This document shows, piece after piece, positions 32,169 to 43,049 of a stretch of DNA of 64,000 nucleotides. The notes under the pieces were generated by a model that saw nothing but the letters and a program-made list of their open reading frames with translations, was not told where the DNA came from and ran no database searches. Every line of letters starts with the position of its first letter. Positions within the stretch are counted from its first letter, which is position 1. The position numbers were made by a program, and so were the translations under genes. Source of the stretch: Cochliopodium minus (Eukaryota; Discosea; Himatismenida; Cochliopodiidae); assembly GCA_024220525.1 (NCBI GenBank), contig JAMYWO010000010.1, forward strand, positions 214,551-278,550, written 5' to 3'.

Positions 32169-34770
32169 ATGGAACTTAATGAATCATTGGATAATGGATC
32201 AATACCAATAATGGAGATAAAAGATATAGAAAAAATACTAAATAGCAAATATTGGTTTAAATTTTTGGTAAAATATGCTGAGGAGAATGAATTGACAACA
32301 AATATAGAATTAATGAAGAAAATGAAAGATTTCAAAGAGAATGGATGTTTGGATATCGAACATGCAGAGGAGATATATAACCAAATTAATCAAACGAAAT
32401 TAGAGGAGCTTTTAAATGAGACAGATATCCAAAAGATAAAAGAAACATTAGAAAATAAAACTAAGGAGGAAGTTATAGAAAATACATTGTTCGAGGAAGT
32501 GTATAAAAAGATGTATGATAATTTCCAAGAGTTTCATTGGACTAAATTTCAAGAATATTCTTTGAAAGAAGATGAAAAGATACATTTCCAAGATGCAGTA
32601 GAAATAATTAACATGCTAGGTATAAAAATAAATATCAATTAGTTTAACAAATGATATATTCATATTTGTTCAATCAATTTATTCAAGAATTAGAAGAGAA
32701 TGATCCAAAAGATAATAATATTGAAGAGAAAAATGATATTCAAGAAAACATAGATAAAGAAGAAAAAAAAGATATTTTTCTTGATTCACTGACATTCAAT
32801 GAATCACTCAAGATAGATGGTATATAGAAAAAAAATTTTAAAATTTCAAAATTATTTTTTTTCCTATTTTATCTTATAATTAGAAAAAGATGATAACAAA
32901 TTAGATTTGTTGTTGTTGGAACATCTCAAATTCGAAAGTCAACATGAAGAAAAAAAATTCGATCACGAGTTTTTCAAGGATTGGACCACCGTTTGTATTA
33001 AACTATTCAAAAAAAACAAACTGAGATTCCAAGATGTGATAAAAGTCATTACAGAAGCATTATCTTTAAAACCAAAAGATGCATTTTTATTAAGTAGAAA
33101 TAAAAAAGAACAAATATTTTATAGAAAGTTAAAATTTCTAATGAAAGAAAAAAGAAATGAAACAAAACATTGAAGTAAATTTAATTTTTTTTTTTTATTA
33201 ATAAAGGAAAAAAGGGGGTTGCTTATTCCAAAGAAAGTGTTAATCTCCTCAAGAAAATGGCAGAAGATAACAAGAAAACCAAGAACAAACTTCATTTGGT
33301 CAGCATCCCTAAGAAGGATGCCACCCCAACTTTGGAAAAAATGGACGAGAAGATGGAGTTCGACCTGCTATTCAGGGAATCTATTTATTGTTTCGAGAGT
33401 TCCCAAAAGGAAGAGAAAAATCACAAGCTTTACGAAAATTGGGGTTATCTCTATTTTTCAAGAGCACATTGTTGTGACATACTTGAAGAAAAAAAAAAAG
33501 CTATTGATTGTAATATTAATTTTATTTTTTTTGTTAAAAGTTTCTTTTTTTTTTCAATTAAATGTAATTTTATTAACTTTTTTTCTTTTTTTTTAAATAG
33601 GCTATTTTGAAGGAATAAAATATTTTGAAAAGTCTTTCATGATGAACAAGAAATATGAAAAGGCCATTTATAACTGGGGAAAATCTATTGACAGGATTTG
33701 CTCTTATAAACTCAGCTCAAGCGACCAAAAGGAAGCATCTCTTACACTAGCTAAATATCTTAAATTCTTCAAAAATTTTGCAAAGTCAAAGAAAAGTATT
33801 CCAAAATTTATCAATGATTTTTATTTTATTTTTTTTGTTCATTTTTTTATTTTTTTAATTTTTTTATTATATTTTTTATTTTTACTTTTACTATTTTTTA
33901 ATTTTATTTATTTTTATTTTTATTTTTATTTTATTTTTATTTTTTTTCTATTTAGAAGTAAATTTGAAACCTTTGATAGCATTGGTTTATTCAGACCACG
34001 AAATAGTACAAAAGTTAAATCCAATAGACACCTTATGGAAAATAGCAAAAGTATCTCCCAATTTCTCTGTGAGGTTAGAAGCTACCAAACAAGTTTTATA
34101 CGTCGGAAATTTATTGAAAAAAATTCCTCCGGAATTGGATGAGTTCTTCAAGTATTCCAAATTGCCAATGGAAAATACTATGGGACATGTAAATATATTA
34201 GTTAATTGCATTGATTGGTAAAAAAAAATTTTTTTTTAAAATAAAATTAAATTTAAACATTTAAATAAAAAACTAATTTTTTTTTTAAATTAAAAAAAAT
34301 GAAAATACAATTAAATATTTTTAAAAAATTCAAAAAATTAATTTGAAATCCCTTTTCTTTTTAAAAGGTACATTTCGCACATTATTAAGAACAAAAAAAC
34401 GGAGAAAGACAGCTCAGATGACTCGGAAGGAGAGGAAGATGGAAAAACTTTGGAGAAGATAGAAAACAAAGATGATGTCTTGAAGGTCTTTGAATCTAAA
34501 ATCAATTCCCTTTTCATACAAGAGAATCCCACCAAATATTACAAAATGGAGTCTACCATAGGGAGTGGTGGGTAAAAAATAAAATAAAATATGTGTTTAC
34601 ACTTCTTTGTCTTTAATAAAATATGTGTATACACTTCTTTAATATTATTTATTTTTAAAGATTTGGTACTGTTTGGACTGCTTTAGAATTAAGTAAGGAG
34701 CAGATAGGTAATTTTTTTATTTATTCATTTTAATTTTTTTATTTATTTCATTTATTTTTTATTTTTTTTT

Positions 34771-34801
<31 letters not shown>

Positions 34802-36343
34802 TCATTTTTTTTAATTTTTTTTTTATTTTTTTATTTCTTTTTATGATTTTTTATTTTTTAATTAAATTTTTAATTTACTTTTCAAATGAATTTTTGTTTA
34901 TCAATATTGTTTATCATTATTTATTTTTTTTGGAAGAACATGGAGGAAGATGGAGTTTCAGATCGCTTTTGGCCTCAAGATCATCTTCTTCTACCACCGT
35001 CGCCATTAAAGTGTTCTCAAGAAACTTGGTGGATGACTGTGCACACATCATTAAAGAAATAGAAATCATGAGGAGTTGTAAACATGAAAACATTGTCAGA
35101 TACATCAAGTCTTTTCTCCACTCTGGTAATTTTTTTTTTTTTTGTTTTTTTTTTTTGATTTTCTTTTTTTGATTTTATTTTATTTTATTTTTTTTATTTT
35201 TTTTTTTATTTTTTCTTGTGATTTTTTTTTGATTTTTTTGATTTTTTTGATTTTTTTATTAAATTTTATCGGAATATTTCAATTTTGCTTTTCATACAAG
35301 TTTTGTTTTGTTTTATACTTTGTTTTTAAATTTTTTTTTTTGATTGTTTAGATTTTTTTGATTTTTGATTTTTTTTTTTGATTTTTTTTTATCACAATTT
35401 TTGTTTTATCGAATACTTTTTTTTTACATTTGTAATAGGTAAGGCTTATGTTGTGATGGAGTATTGTGATGGAGGATCTTTGAACGACATGGAAAAGCAA
35501 GTGGTCTTCGCCGAGCCAGAAATATCGTACGTTGTCAGCAGAGTTTTGGCAGGTCTCGAATACCTCCATTCCCACGAATTAGTCCATCGTGACATAAAAC
35601 CTGATAATTTGTAAAAAAAAAATTATTTTATTTATTTATCACTTATTTTTGTTATATTTCATTTTATTTTTGTTATATTTTATATTATTATTTTTTTCTT
35701 TTTTTATTTTATTTATTCGTTTTATTCATTAATTTTTGTTTCATTCATTTTATTTTACTTTTTTTTTAAAAGGTTATTTAATATTGATGGGAGCGTAAGG
35801 GTAGGTGATTTGGGACTGGTTACTAGCGAGAAATTGACCATCACAAACAAGCAAATATGCGGTACTTATTACTACATGAGCCCCGAACAAATAAGCAAGA
35901 CTGGATATACATCGAAAACTGACATCTGTAACGAAAAAAAAAATTTAAAAAAAAAAAATAAAAATTTAAAAAAATAAAATAAAAAAATTTTCAAATAAAA
36001 TCAAAAAATTATAAAAAAAAAATTCGATTAAAAAAAAGGGAGTTTGGGAATAACTATTAGAGAAATGATGGAAAAAGAACCTCCTTACTTCAACAAAAAC
36101 AAAATCTACGCAATGTATTATACTGCAGTTAAGGGAGTTGATCCCGTCAAAGAATCTGAAAAGTGGTCTTCTTCTCTCATTGATTTTCTTGACAATTGTT
36201 TGTGTAAAGATTATAACAAGAGGGAGTCTGCCAAAAATCTTTTGCAACATAACTTTATGAATTTACAATGTACTAGAGGCAGAATGAAACAACTTTGTGA
36301 GCTTACCTTTCTTGGTAATGCTCTAAATTTGATGGGGTTGTAG
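32169..36343 (+). CDS. RGS-TPR-STE20-like protein kinase fusion
   Basis: About a dozen exons give roughly 850-900 residues. The first 130 residues match an RGS domain: YWFKFLVKYAEENELTTN, LDIEHAEEIYNQI, FEEVYKKMYDNFQEFHWTKF. A TPR-like helical section follows (VIKVITEALSLKPKDAFLL, YFEGIKYFEKSFMMNKKYEK), then an acidic linker. The kinase has the glycine loop STIGSGGFGTVW, VAIKVF, helix C EIEIM, YVVMEYCDGGSL, HRDIKPDNL, GDLGLVT (DLG for DFG), TYYYMSPEQ and DIWSLGITIREMM, closest in style to STE20/GCK kinases. It is likely a G-protein-linked signalling kinase. Joins at 33093/33207 and 33798/33957 were chosen by phase. The final introns are extremely T-rich. The domain calls are strong; the single-gene model depends on those joins. 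Confidence 0.7.
33800..33955. repeat. T-rich low-complexity intron
   Basis: An intron of the RGS-kinase gene made almost wholly of T runs with single A residues. Similar stretches fill the introns at 34730-34930 and 35130-35440. Reading frames through them (Phe/Leu/Tyr strings) are spurious. Confidence 0.8.
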
Positions 36344-36410
36344 AAAATATATAAAAAATAATTTAATTATTAAAATTTTATTTTATTTTATTATTAACTT
36401 TAAGAAAATT

Positions 36411-36495
36411 TATAACACAATTTAATTTTGTAAATTTTTTCTTGAAATTCTTTTTCCGAGACCCTCTCTTTCTTGATTCTAATTTCCATTGACCA
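36411..36495 (-). pseudogene. orphan C-terminal exon of an RCC1 paralogue
   Basis: The reverse complement reads WSMEIRIKK, then EKEFQEKIYKIKLCYKF. It is clearly related to the last exons of the two RCC1 genes upstream (WSMGSHLYLEKEFQERV and WEMGIHKYLEKEFQDKV). No RCC1 blades accompany it and it ends early, so it is a relic of another tandem copy. It lies between the kinase stop and the true end of the first RCC1 gene. Confidence 0.6.
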
Positions 36496-36540
36496 TAAAT
36501 TTTTTTTATATTTTTTTTGTTTTTTATATTAAGATTTGAT

Positions 36541-38400
36541 TTATTGGAAAGCTTGTTTAAAAATCAAAGTCAAAATAGGTTTTGGTAATTTTAATTTCGA
36601 GCTGAGATTCTTCCAACATAACATTATTGTGAAAACTTTATCTTGAAATTCTTTTTCTAAATACTTATGAATACCCATCTCCCATTCCTAATTTTTTAAA
36701 AAATTAATAACTAATAAAAATTTAATAAAACAAAAGAGAAATTACACTAAAAGAAACATTAATTAAATTGTGAACAAACTTTAAATTTTCAATTTGAATT
36801 TGGGTTGGTTTGTTAATATCTTCGCTTTTTCCAATTCCTAAAGACCCACGAGCATTCGTCCCACAAACAAAAATTTCATTTCTAACTTTTGGAAAAATAA
36901 AATTAAAAAATCAAAAAAAATTTGTCAATTTATCATTACCATTAACAAAGACTGAATGATGTCCCCCTGTTGTAATTTGTATGATTTTTGAAAGCCCCAA
37001 TTTTGTGAAAGTAGTCTTACTTTTGAAGTTTCCTAAACCAAGTTGTCCATGTTGATTACTTCCTGTTCCATAAACATCTCCTTCAGCTGTTTTTATTGGA
37101 AATTTTTTTTATGAATTAATCATTTTCAAAAAGTTTTTTTTTTTACTAGTCAAAATAAAAGAATGAATTTTTCCAGAGTGCATAGAAGAAATGTTTTTGA
37201 AATTTTCTATTTTGAAAATTTCTCCTCTCTTTGCCGATTTGTATTTGTCTCCTATCCCCAACTGTCCATAGCAACCACTACCAAAACTCAGTAAAACAGT
37301 ATTTCCTTTTGTTTCTTTTTTTTAATTAAAAGAATAAACATTGTTTAAAAAAGATAAAAAAAAAATTATTTACTTGTAATTATGAATGAGTGAAGAAACC
37401 CACAACATACTGAGATAGCATTTTCAACACCCTCCAAAAAAGTAGGTTCCTTAATTTTCTCAAACTTTGTTCCAAAAATCCCACATTGTCCGTCTTCATT
37501 TGATCCCATAGAAAAAACACTCCCATTATCTTCAAAAGTAATCATAAGAGATTTAACTTTAATTTTTTTTTTTTTTACTTTTCAAAAATAAACAGTGATC
37601 ACTTCCACACGAAATAGAAACTACATTCAATATTTTTATTTCCTTTAAAATTTTTGTTTCTTCACTCAAAAAATGGAATTTTCCACACCAATAAACTTTT
37701 CCGTCTCCTTGTTTTTAATAAGAGTAAAAACAAAAAAAAAAAAAAGAAAAAAAGAATAAAATACTTTTTAGGATAAATGACAAGCTATCGGAAGTACAAA
37801 CTAATTTGGCATCTGTGGTTATTTTGATAGGATCCCTAATTCTTTCTTTTGTTGTTTTCAAACCCATTTGACCATTTTCGTTTATTCCTGATAATAAAAA
37901 ATAATTTTAGAGAAAGCAATGAAAAAGATTGATACCAAAGCAGTACAAATCTCCGTTTCCTATTTCCAAATTTAATTAATTTTTTTTTTTTTTTGAAAAA
38001 AAAGTTTTGACTTTCTAAATAAAATGTGTGATAAAATCCTAGGATCAAAGAGACAATGTTTGGATTCTTCAATCCTATTATTGGAAAATCTAATTGATAA
38101 GGTAAATTGGGATCATTTCCTCCACATTGTCCATAAAAATGGTTTCCAAATGAATGGGCTTCTCCTTTGTCTAATTTTTGATTATTATATATTATTTATT
38201 TTAGGGGATATTTCAAATATTACGATTCATAAACATATTATGCTCGGAAAAACAAGATGTTGAAAATGAATGTGATACAAATGCTTTTTTATTTCCTTTT
38301 CTATAAACAGATACAAACTAATAAAAATTTAAAATATCTTATAATCAAGAAAAGAATACCCTGTATAATCATTACTTTGGATAGTTTCTTTATTTCCCAT
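36541..38400 (-). CDS. RCC1-repeat protein A, possible N-myristoylation
   Basis: The minus-strand gene starts MGNKETIQS (Gly2 and Thr6 fit an N-myristoylation signal). RCC1 blades follow in separate small exons: HSFGNHFYGQCGG, LILGFYHTFYLES, then blades towards 36840 ending NEIFVCGTNARGSLGIG. The last exon encodes the shared C-terminal module: EKEFQDKVFTIMLCWKNL and KLKLPKPILTLIFKQ. It is a tandem paralogue of 38447-40405; the two genes are separated by only 46 bp head to tail. Exact borders of the central exons between 36890 and 37830 were not all verified. It is probably a propeller scaffold linked by its C terminus to a common partner; no Ran-exchange evidence. Confidence 0.75.
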
Positions 38401-38446
38401 CTTTCTTTCGAACAAATTCAAGAATAAAATTTTAATTTTTTATTTT

Positions 38447-40405
38447 TTAATGCAAATTTAATTGAAGAAAATTTTGATATGATTGTTCCAAAATTTCAAA
38501 GAGAATAGGTTTTGGCAATCTAAATTTTGATTTGAGAGTTTTCCAACACAAAAACATAGTGATCACTCTCTCTTGAAATTCTTTCTCTAAATATAAGTGA
38601 GACCCCATTGACCACACCTATATAATTATGATTAATTTGTTTTTATTTTTTATAAAAAGTTTATAAATTTACTTTATGAACGTTTTCTTTGATTAGATTG
38701 TGAACTAAATGAACATTGTCAAAGTCAATTCTGTAGGGAGAAGATACATCAAAGGCAAAACCTGTTCCCAATCTCCCATTTGAACCTTTCCCGNNNNNNN
38801 NNNNNNNNNNNNNNNNNNNNNNNNNNNNNNNNNNNNNNNNNNNNNNNNNNNNNNNNNNNNNNNNNNNNNNNNNNNNNNNNNNNNNNNNNNNNNTGTCAAA
38901 GTCAATTCTGTAGGGAGAAGATACATCAAAGGCAAAACCTGTTCCCAATCTCCCATTTGAACCTTTCCCGAGAACAAATATTTCTTTCTTATCTAATTAG
39001 GAAAGTATTTATAAATTTGAAAAAATATCAAAAATAAAGTAAATTACAATTAATAAAGACTGTATGAGATTCGCCTGTAGTTATTTGGATAATATTTGAA
39101 AAGTTTAGTTCTATGATTTTATTGCTTCCCATAGCATAAACATCTCCTTTTTCTATTTAATATTGAAATGAAATATTTTTTTGAATTATTCAATAAAATT
39201 ACTAGACAATATTAAATAATCAAAAGATCCACAATGAATAGAAGAAATATCAACAATACTTTCGAATTTTCTATTATTAAAGTCAATCCCAAAACAATTT
39301 AAAATAGTATTTCCTTGGTTTCCTTCTACAAAAAAATTAATAAATACAGAACTCTATTATTATTTTTTTACTTGTAATTATAAATGACTGGAAGAGTCCA
39401 CAACAAACTGAAATAGCATTTTCAATTCCACTTATCATAACGGGCTCTTTAATAACAACAAATCCACAAGGGCCACATTCTCCATTTTTGTTAGATCCCA
39501 TTGCATAAACATTCCCATTTCCTAAAAATTAAAAATATAGAAATTATCAACGAAAATTTAATGATTTTACTTTTCAAAAATAAACAATGTCCATCTCCAC
39601 AAGAGATAGAAATAACTCCACTAATGTTGATTTCCTTGAAGATATTTGATCTCTTTTTCAAACATTCCCAATCTCCAGTCCAATAAACAGTTCCATCTCC
39701 TATATGTGATAGAAAATTTTTTAAATAAATTAAGAGGAAAAGGATAAATACTTTTAAGAGCAAAAGAAAGGAAATTTGAAGCACAAACTTGAATAACTTT
39801 CAAATTTATTTTTTGAGGTCTACTAACATTGTGCTCATATCTTGAATTTCCTAGTTGACCGCTGAGATTTCTCCCTTTAAATCCAAGTTTTAGATAATCA
39901 AAACAAAAAAAGCAATTATAAATAAAATTACCAAATCCATACAAATCTCCATTTTCTATTAAAATAATTACATATTATGAAGAAAATTTTTTTATTTACT
40001 TTCAATATAAAACGAATGATGAGATCCTAAGATCAAAGAATCAATATTTGGATTATTAAAGCTTAAAGTTGGAACATATAATTGGGGCCTAAATTCATTT
40101 ATTCCACCACATTGTAGAAAATCATTATTCCCAAATGAATAAACACTTCCATTTTCTTGATTATTGTTTCAATTAGTTAATTTAATAAAAAAATGTTTGA
40201 CAATTTTTTTTTTACTTTTCATAAAGATATTATGCTGAGAAAAACAAGAAGTCGAGAAAGAATTAATATTTTCTAATCTAACAAGGAAAAAGATCAAAAT
40301 TTAATGATTTGAAAGAAACCTCCAAAATTTAAAGAACCTTTCAGAAACTCTTTCTATTTGATTGTGCCGATAATTTGTGCTTTTTTTACTGCTTTGATTT
40401 CCCAT
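38447..40405 (-). CDS. RCC1-repeat protein B, possible N-myristoylation, contains assembly gap
   Basis: Starts MGNQSSKKSTNYRHN (Gly2, Ser6: N-myristoylation-like). It continues NSFSTSCFSQHNIFMK, VYSFGNNDFLQCGG, LILGSHHSFYIE, further blades, EIFVLGKGSNGRLGTG, and the C-terminal module MGSHLYLEKEFQERVITM, LCWKTL, FRLPKPILFEILEQ. It is paralogous to RCC1 protein A along its whole length. A run of 100 N (38794-38893) interrupts the penultimate region, and the 77 bases on either side of it are identical. The real gene probably has one copy of that exon. Function is as for protein A. Confidence 0.75.
38717..38970. other. 100-N gap with identical 77-bp flanks
   Basis: Positions 38717-38793 and 38894-38970 are the same 77-bp sequence, directly adjacent to the N run 38794-38893. 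This is the signature of two contig ends that overlap but were scaffolded with a default gap. Confidence 0.9.
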
Positions 40406-40620
40406 CTTTTTTTTATTTATTTATGAAATGAATCAAAAATTTAATTTATTCTTTTTCATCTAGATAAGAATTATATTTAAATCCAAAAAATAAAACATTA
40501 AAACTTATAAATTATGAGAAAGTACTCCAAATTTAGTTCTTTGTGATTTAGATTTTCTTAAAAAGAAAGGAGGTGAAAAATAAACTTTAAAATTTTTAAA
40601 AAGATTTAAATTTTATTGAT

Positions 40621-41139
40621 CCCTTTCAACCTTATTTCCCTTGCATATCGAATGTCTATCTTGCTGTGGGAGATATGATGAAATAATAGAAAGATGCGAA
40701 AAGATCAATCAAAAAGATCTGATCAATACTCAAATCTATATCAGTTATCTAAGGGCAAAAATAGAAATCGATCATCTTATACCTGAATAGTCCCACAAGC
40801 ATTTTCGAATCATTTTGCAACAATAAATTGTTGACCATATTTGACTATAACAAACTTTTATCAGATAAAAATAGCATTTGTAACATATTGAAAGCAGAAC
40901 TCTTAATGTTCTTGAATGATCATAGCGGAGCCTCAAAAATATTGGAAGATGTAAAGAATTATACAAAAGAATACAAAGAGAGATATGAATATGGAAAGCA
41001 ATTGTTTCTCATCAAACAAGATAATAGCAATATCACCAATATCAAAAATCTTATTCAATTGCTGAACAATTCCAACATCTCTTTTAAAAATTATTATCTC
41101 TTCTTTTTGTTGGTGAAGAAATTGGAATCGAAAATCGAG
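40621..41139 (+). pseudogene. truncated copy of the TPR-like gene
   Basis: This 519-bp segment is identical to 50928-51446, an internal part of the gene at 50711-52232. It has no start region and no 3' part, so it is a gene fragment. At 41139/41140 it passes directly into sequence homologous to 55452 onward, about 4 kb further along in the other locus. Confidence 0.85.
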
Positions 41140-41398
41140 TTTATATTTATTAACAACGAAACTTGGATGTTATGTAGGAGAGATATAATAATCTTACTTT
41201 TCCTTTTATTCAATTTGCAACAATCCTCCAGACACATATTTTTAACACGATTAAAAAATCATTCATCTCTAAATTGGAGATATAACTTCTAATATACAAT
41301 TGATATTACATACAGAGTATGGTGATTCGCATAATCATGCAAATTATTTTCCTTATGAAAAATTCAAAAATCTTGAATCAAAAAAAATATATAAAAAA

Positions 41399-42808
41399 AT
41401 GAACTTCAATAAAATACAATTATGCAAATTTTGCAATAAAATTGCAAGCAAACATTGTCGTATATGTAAAATAACAAATTATTGTTCTAAAGATTGTCAA
41501 GAAAAAGATTGGCCCGAGCATAAGAAAGCATGTCATTCAACCGCATTATACTACAAGTTAAAAGAAAATAATAATCAAAGACATGATGATAGAATATTAT
41601 CACCAAATAATAATACTAAAGAAGAAATTAAAATTAAAGAGAGAATGGAATTTCTCATAAACCACAAAATTTTGGAAGACATGCCAGAGAAAAAAGAGCT
41701 CGAATTTAAACTTATAAATTTACCTGAATTAACAATAGGAAAAGAGAAGCAATATTATCAGGAATGTCAACAAAGGATAGATAATCTTTTAAGAAGCAAA
41801 CAAGATAAAGTGATGAAAGATATTCCAGAAGAAGTACAAAAATTTTCTGATTTTATCATAGAATGGGGAAATAAAAATAAAAATACCTTTGTCATGCATA
41901 GAGATCATCATCAATTAAAGGGCAAGGATTGTTTGGTTCAAAGAGCACAATTGAGTGGTTTATGCTACATACATGCTCCAGTTGTTCTTCAATATTACTT
42001 GGTGGCCTTCAACAAACAAAAACCTCTTGAAGAAGTTGGAATGATAGATATCTCAAACATGATAATAGAGAAGTTTGATCCCCCTAGCTTAACAGAATAC
42101 ATTTTTAATAATAAAGGAGGTTCTAGTTACGATGTTTTGGAGAGTATATTGGAGCAAGATACAAAAATAATACCAACTCATATATCACTTGTGACTTTGG
42201 AATTATTGAAGAAATATGGCCCAATTTTGGTTTCATCATTCGCTGTTTACAAAGAATTTGAACAACCGGATATCTTCACTTATGAAGGTAAGATACACTC
42301 CACCAAATTTGTCAAAATAGTCTTCGATGGGATCCCAAATTTGGGACAGATCAAAGATGATCTATCAAAAGCAGGAGAATTAATCCAATTTTCTAATGAT
42401 AATAATTCTGCATTAGCTGAATATAAAACTAGGAATGATGCTGTGAAATCAATTCAATTATTAGACAACAAATATCACATATCCTTGTATAATAATATAG
42501 ATGAAAAAGAAAAGGAGGGAATTCATTCGATGATTATAATTGGGATTAGGTATGATGAAATAAAGAAGAAAAATTTTTTTCTCCTTCAGAATTGGTGGAA
42601 GGGCAAGCAATTCATAGAAGTTGATTCTCAATATCTCGATGAATGTAAAAGTAAATTGTATTATGTGGAAACTAAACAATACAAAATTCCAAATCAATTT
42701 AAAATCAACATCAAAAATCATTATGCCGAAAATCAATGTGATAAACAAGAGGGAGAAAAATATGATGAAGGACCAATGAAGAATAATTTCTATCCCTTGG
42801 GAAATTAA
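41399..42808 (+). CDS. MYND zinc finger plus papain-like peptidase protein, intact copy
   Basis: Intronless from ATG 41399, 469 residues. The N-terminal zinc finger is MYND-type: CKFCNKIASKHCRICKITNY, then CSKDCQEKDWPEHKKAC. A charged linker follows, then a papain-fold candidate: GLCYIHAPVVLQYY (Cys nucleophile), HSMIIIGIRYD (His), LLQNWWKGKQFIEVD (Asn), in the order C-H-N expected for C1/C39-type peptidases or related transglutaminase-like enzymes. The frame stays open upstream to about 41300, but without an ATG. Predicted role: a regulated protease or transferase recruited through MYND contacts; the substrate is unknown. A near-identical, broken copy lies at 55711-57007. Confidence 0.65.
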   Translation: MNFNKIQLCKFCNKIASKHCRICKITNYCSKDCQEKDWPEHKKACHSTALYYKLKENNNQRHDDRILSPNNNTKEEIKIKERMEFLINHKILEDMPEKKELEFKLINLPELTIGKEKQYYQECQQRIDNLLRSKQDKVMKDIPEEVQKFSDFIIEWGNKNKNTFVMHRDHHQLKGKDCLVQRAQLSGLCYIHAPVVLQYYLVAFNKQKPLEEVGMIDISNMIIEKFDPPSLTEYIFNNKGGSSYDVLESILEQDTKIIPTHISLVTLELLKKYGPILVSSFAVYKEFEQPDIFTYEGKIHSTKFVKIVFDGIPNLGQIKDDLSKAGELIQFSNDNNSALAEYKTRNDAVKSIQLLDNKYHISLYNNIDEKEKEGIHSMIIIGIRYDEIKKKNFFLLQNWWKGKQFIEVDSQYLDECKSKLYYVETKQYKIPNQFKINIKNHYAENQCDKQEGEKYDEGPMKNNFYPLGN

Positions 42809-42813
42809 TCCAA

Positions 42814-43049
42814 CCAAAAACAGATATCAATTATATTAATATATTTAAAAAAATTAAATAAATTTATTTATTTTTTTATTTTATTTATTTATATTTTTTT
42901 TTATTTTATTTATTAATATTTTTATTTATTTTATTTATTATATTTATTTTATTTTATTTATTATTTTTTTTTTAATTTTTTTTTTACGAGTTAAAATGAA
43001 AGATAAATTATATCAACAAGAAACAGGAAGAATATATATCTTTTAATAA
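42814..43049. repeat. T-rich low-complexity DNA
   Basis: Long tracts of tttattttattta-type sequence between the MYND gene and the RCC1 remnant. No gene was seen. Confidence 0.75.

Larger units (their letters stand above)
40621..42813 (+). repeat. segmental duplication, copy 1 (4-kb internal segment missing)
   Basis: 40621-41139 equals 50928-51446 exactly. 41140 to about 41669 is close to 55452-55981 with scattered mismatches. 41797-42813 equals 55996-57012 exactly by eye and by protein translation. Compared with the 50.9-57.0 kb locus, this copy lacks 51447-55451 (the rest of the TPR-like gene and the sugar porter) but keeps about 113 bp missing from the other copy. Confidence 0.85.

Noticed and set aside
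40828-41292. 154-codon frame at the duplicate fragment
   Set aside because: It crosses the 41139/41140 duplication junction; the part after 41139 has no counterpart in the TPR-like protein.
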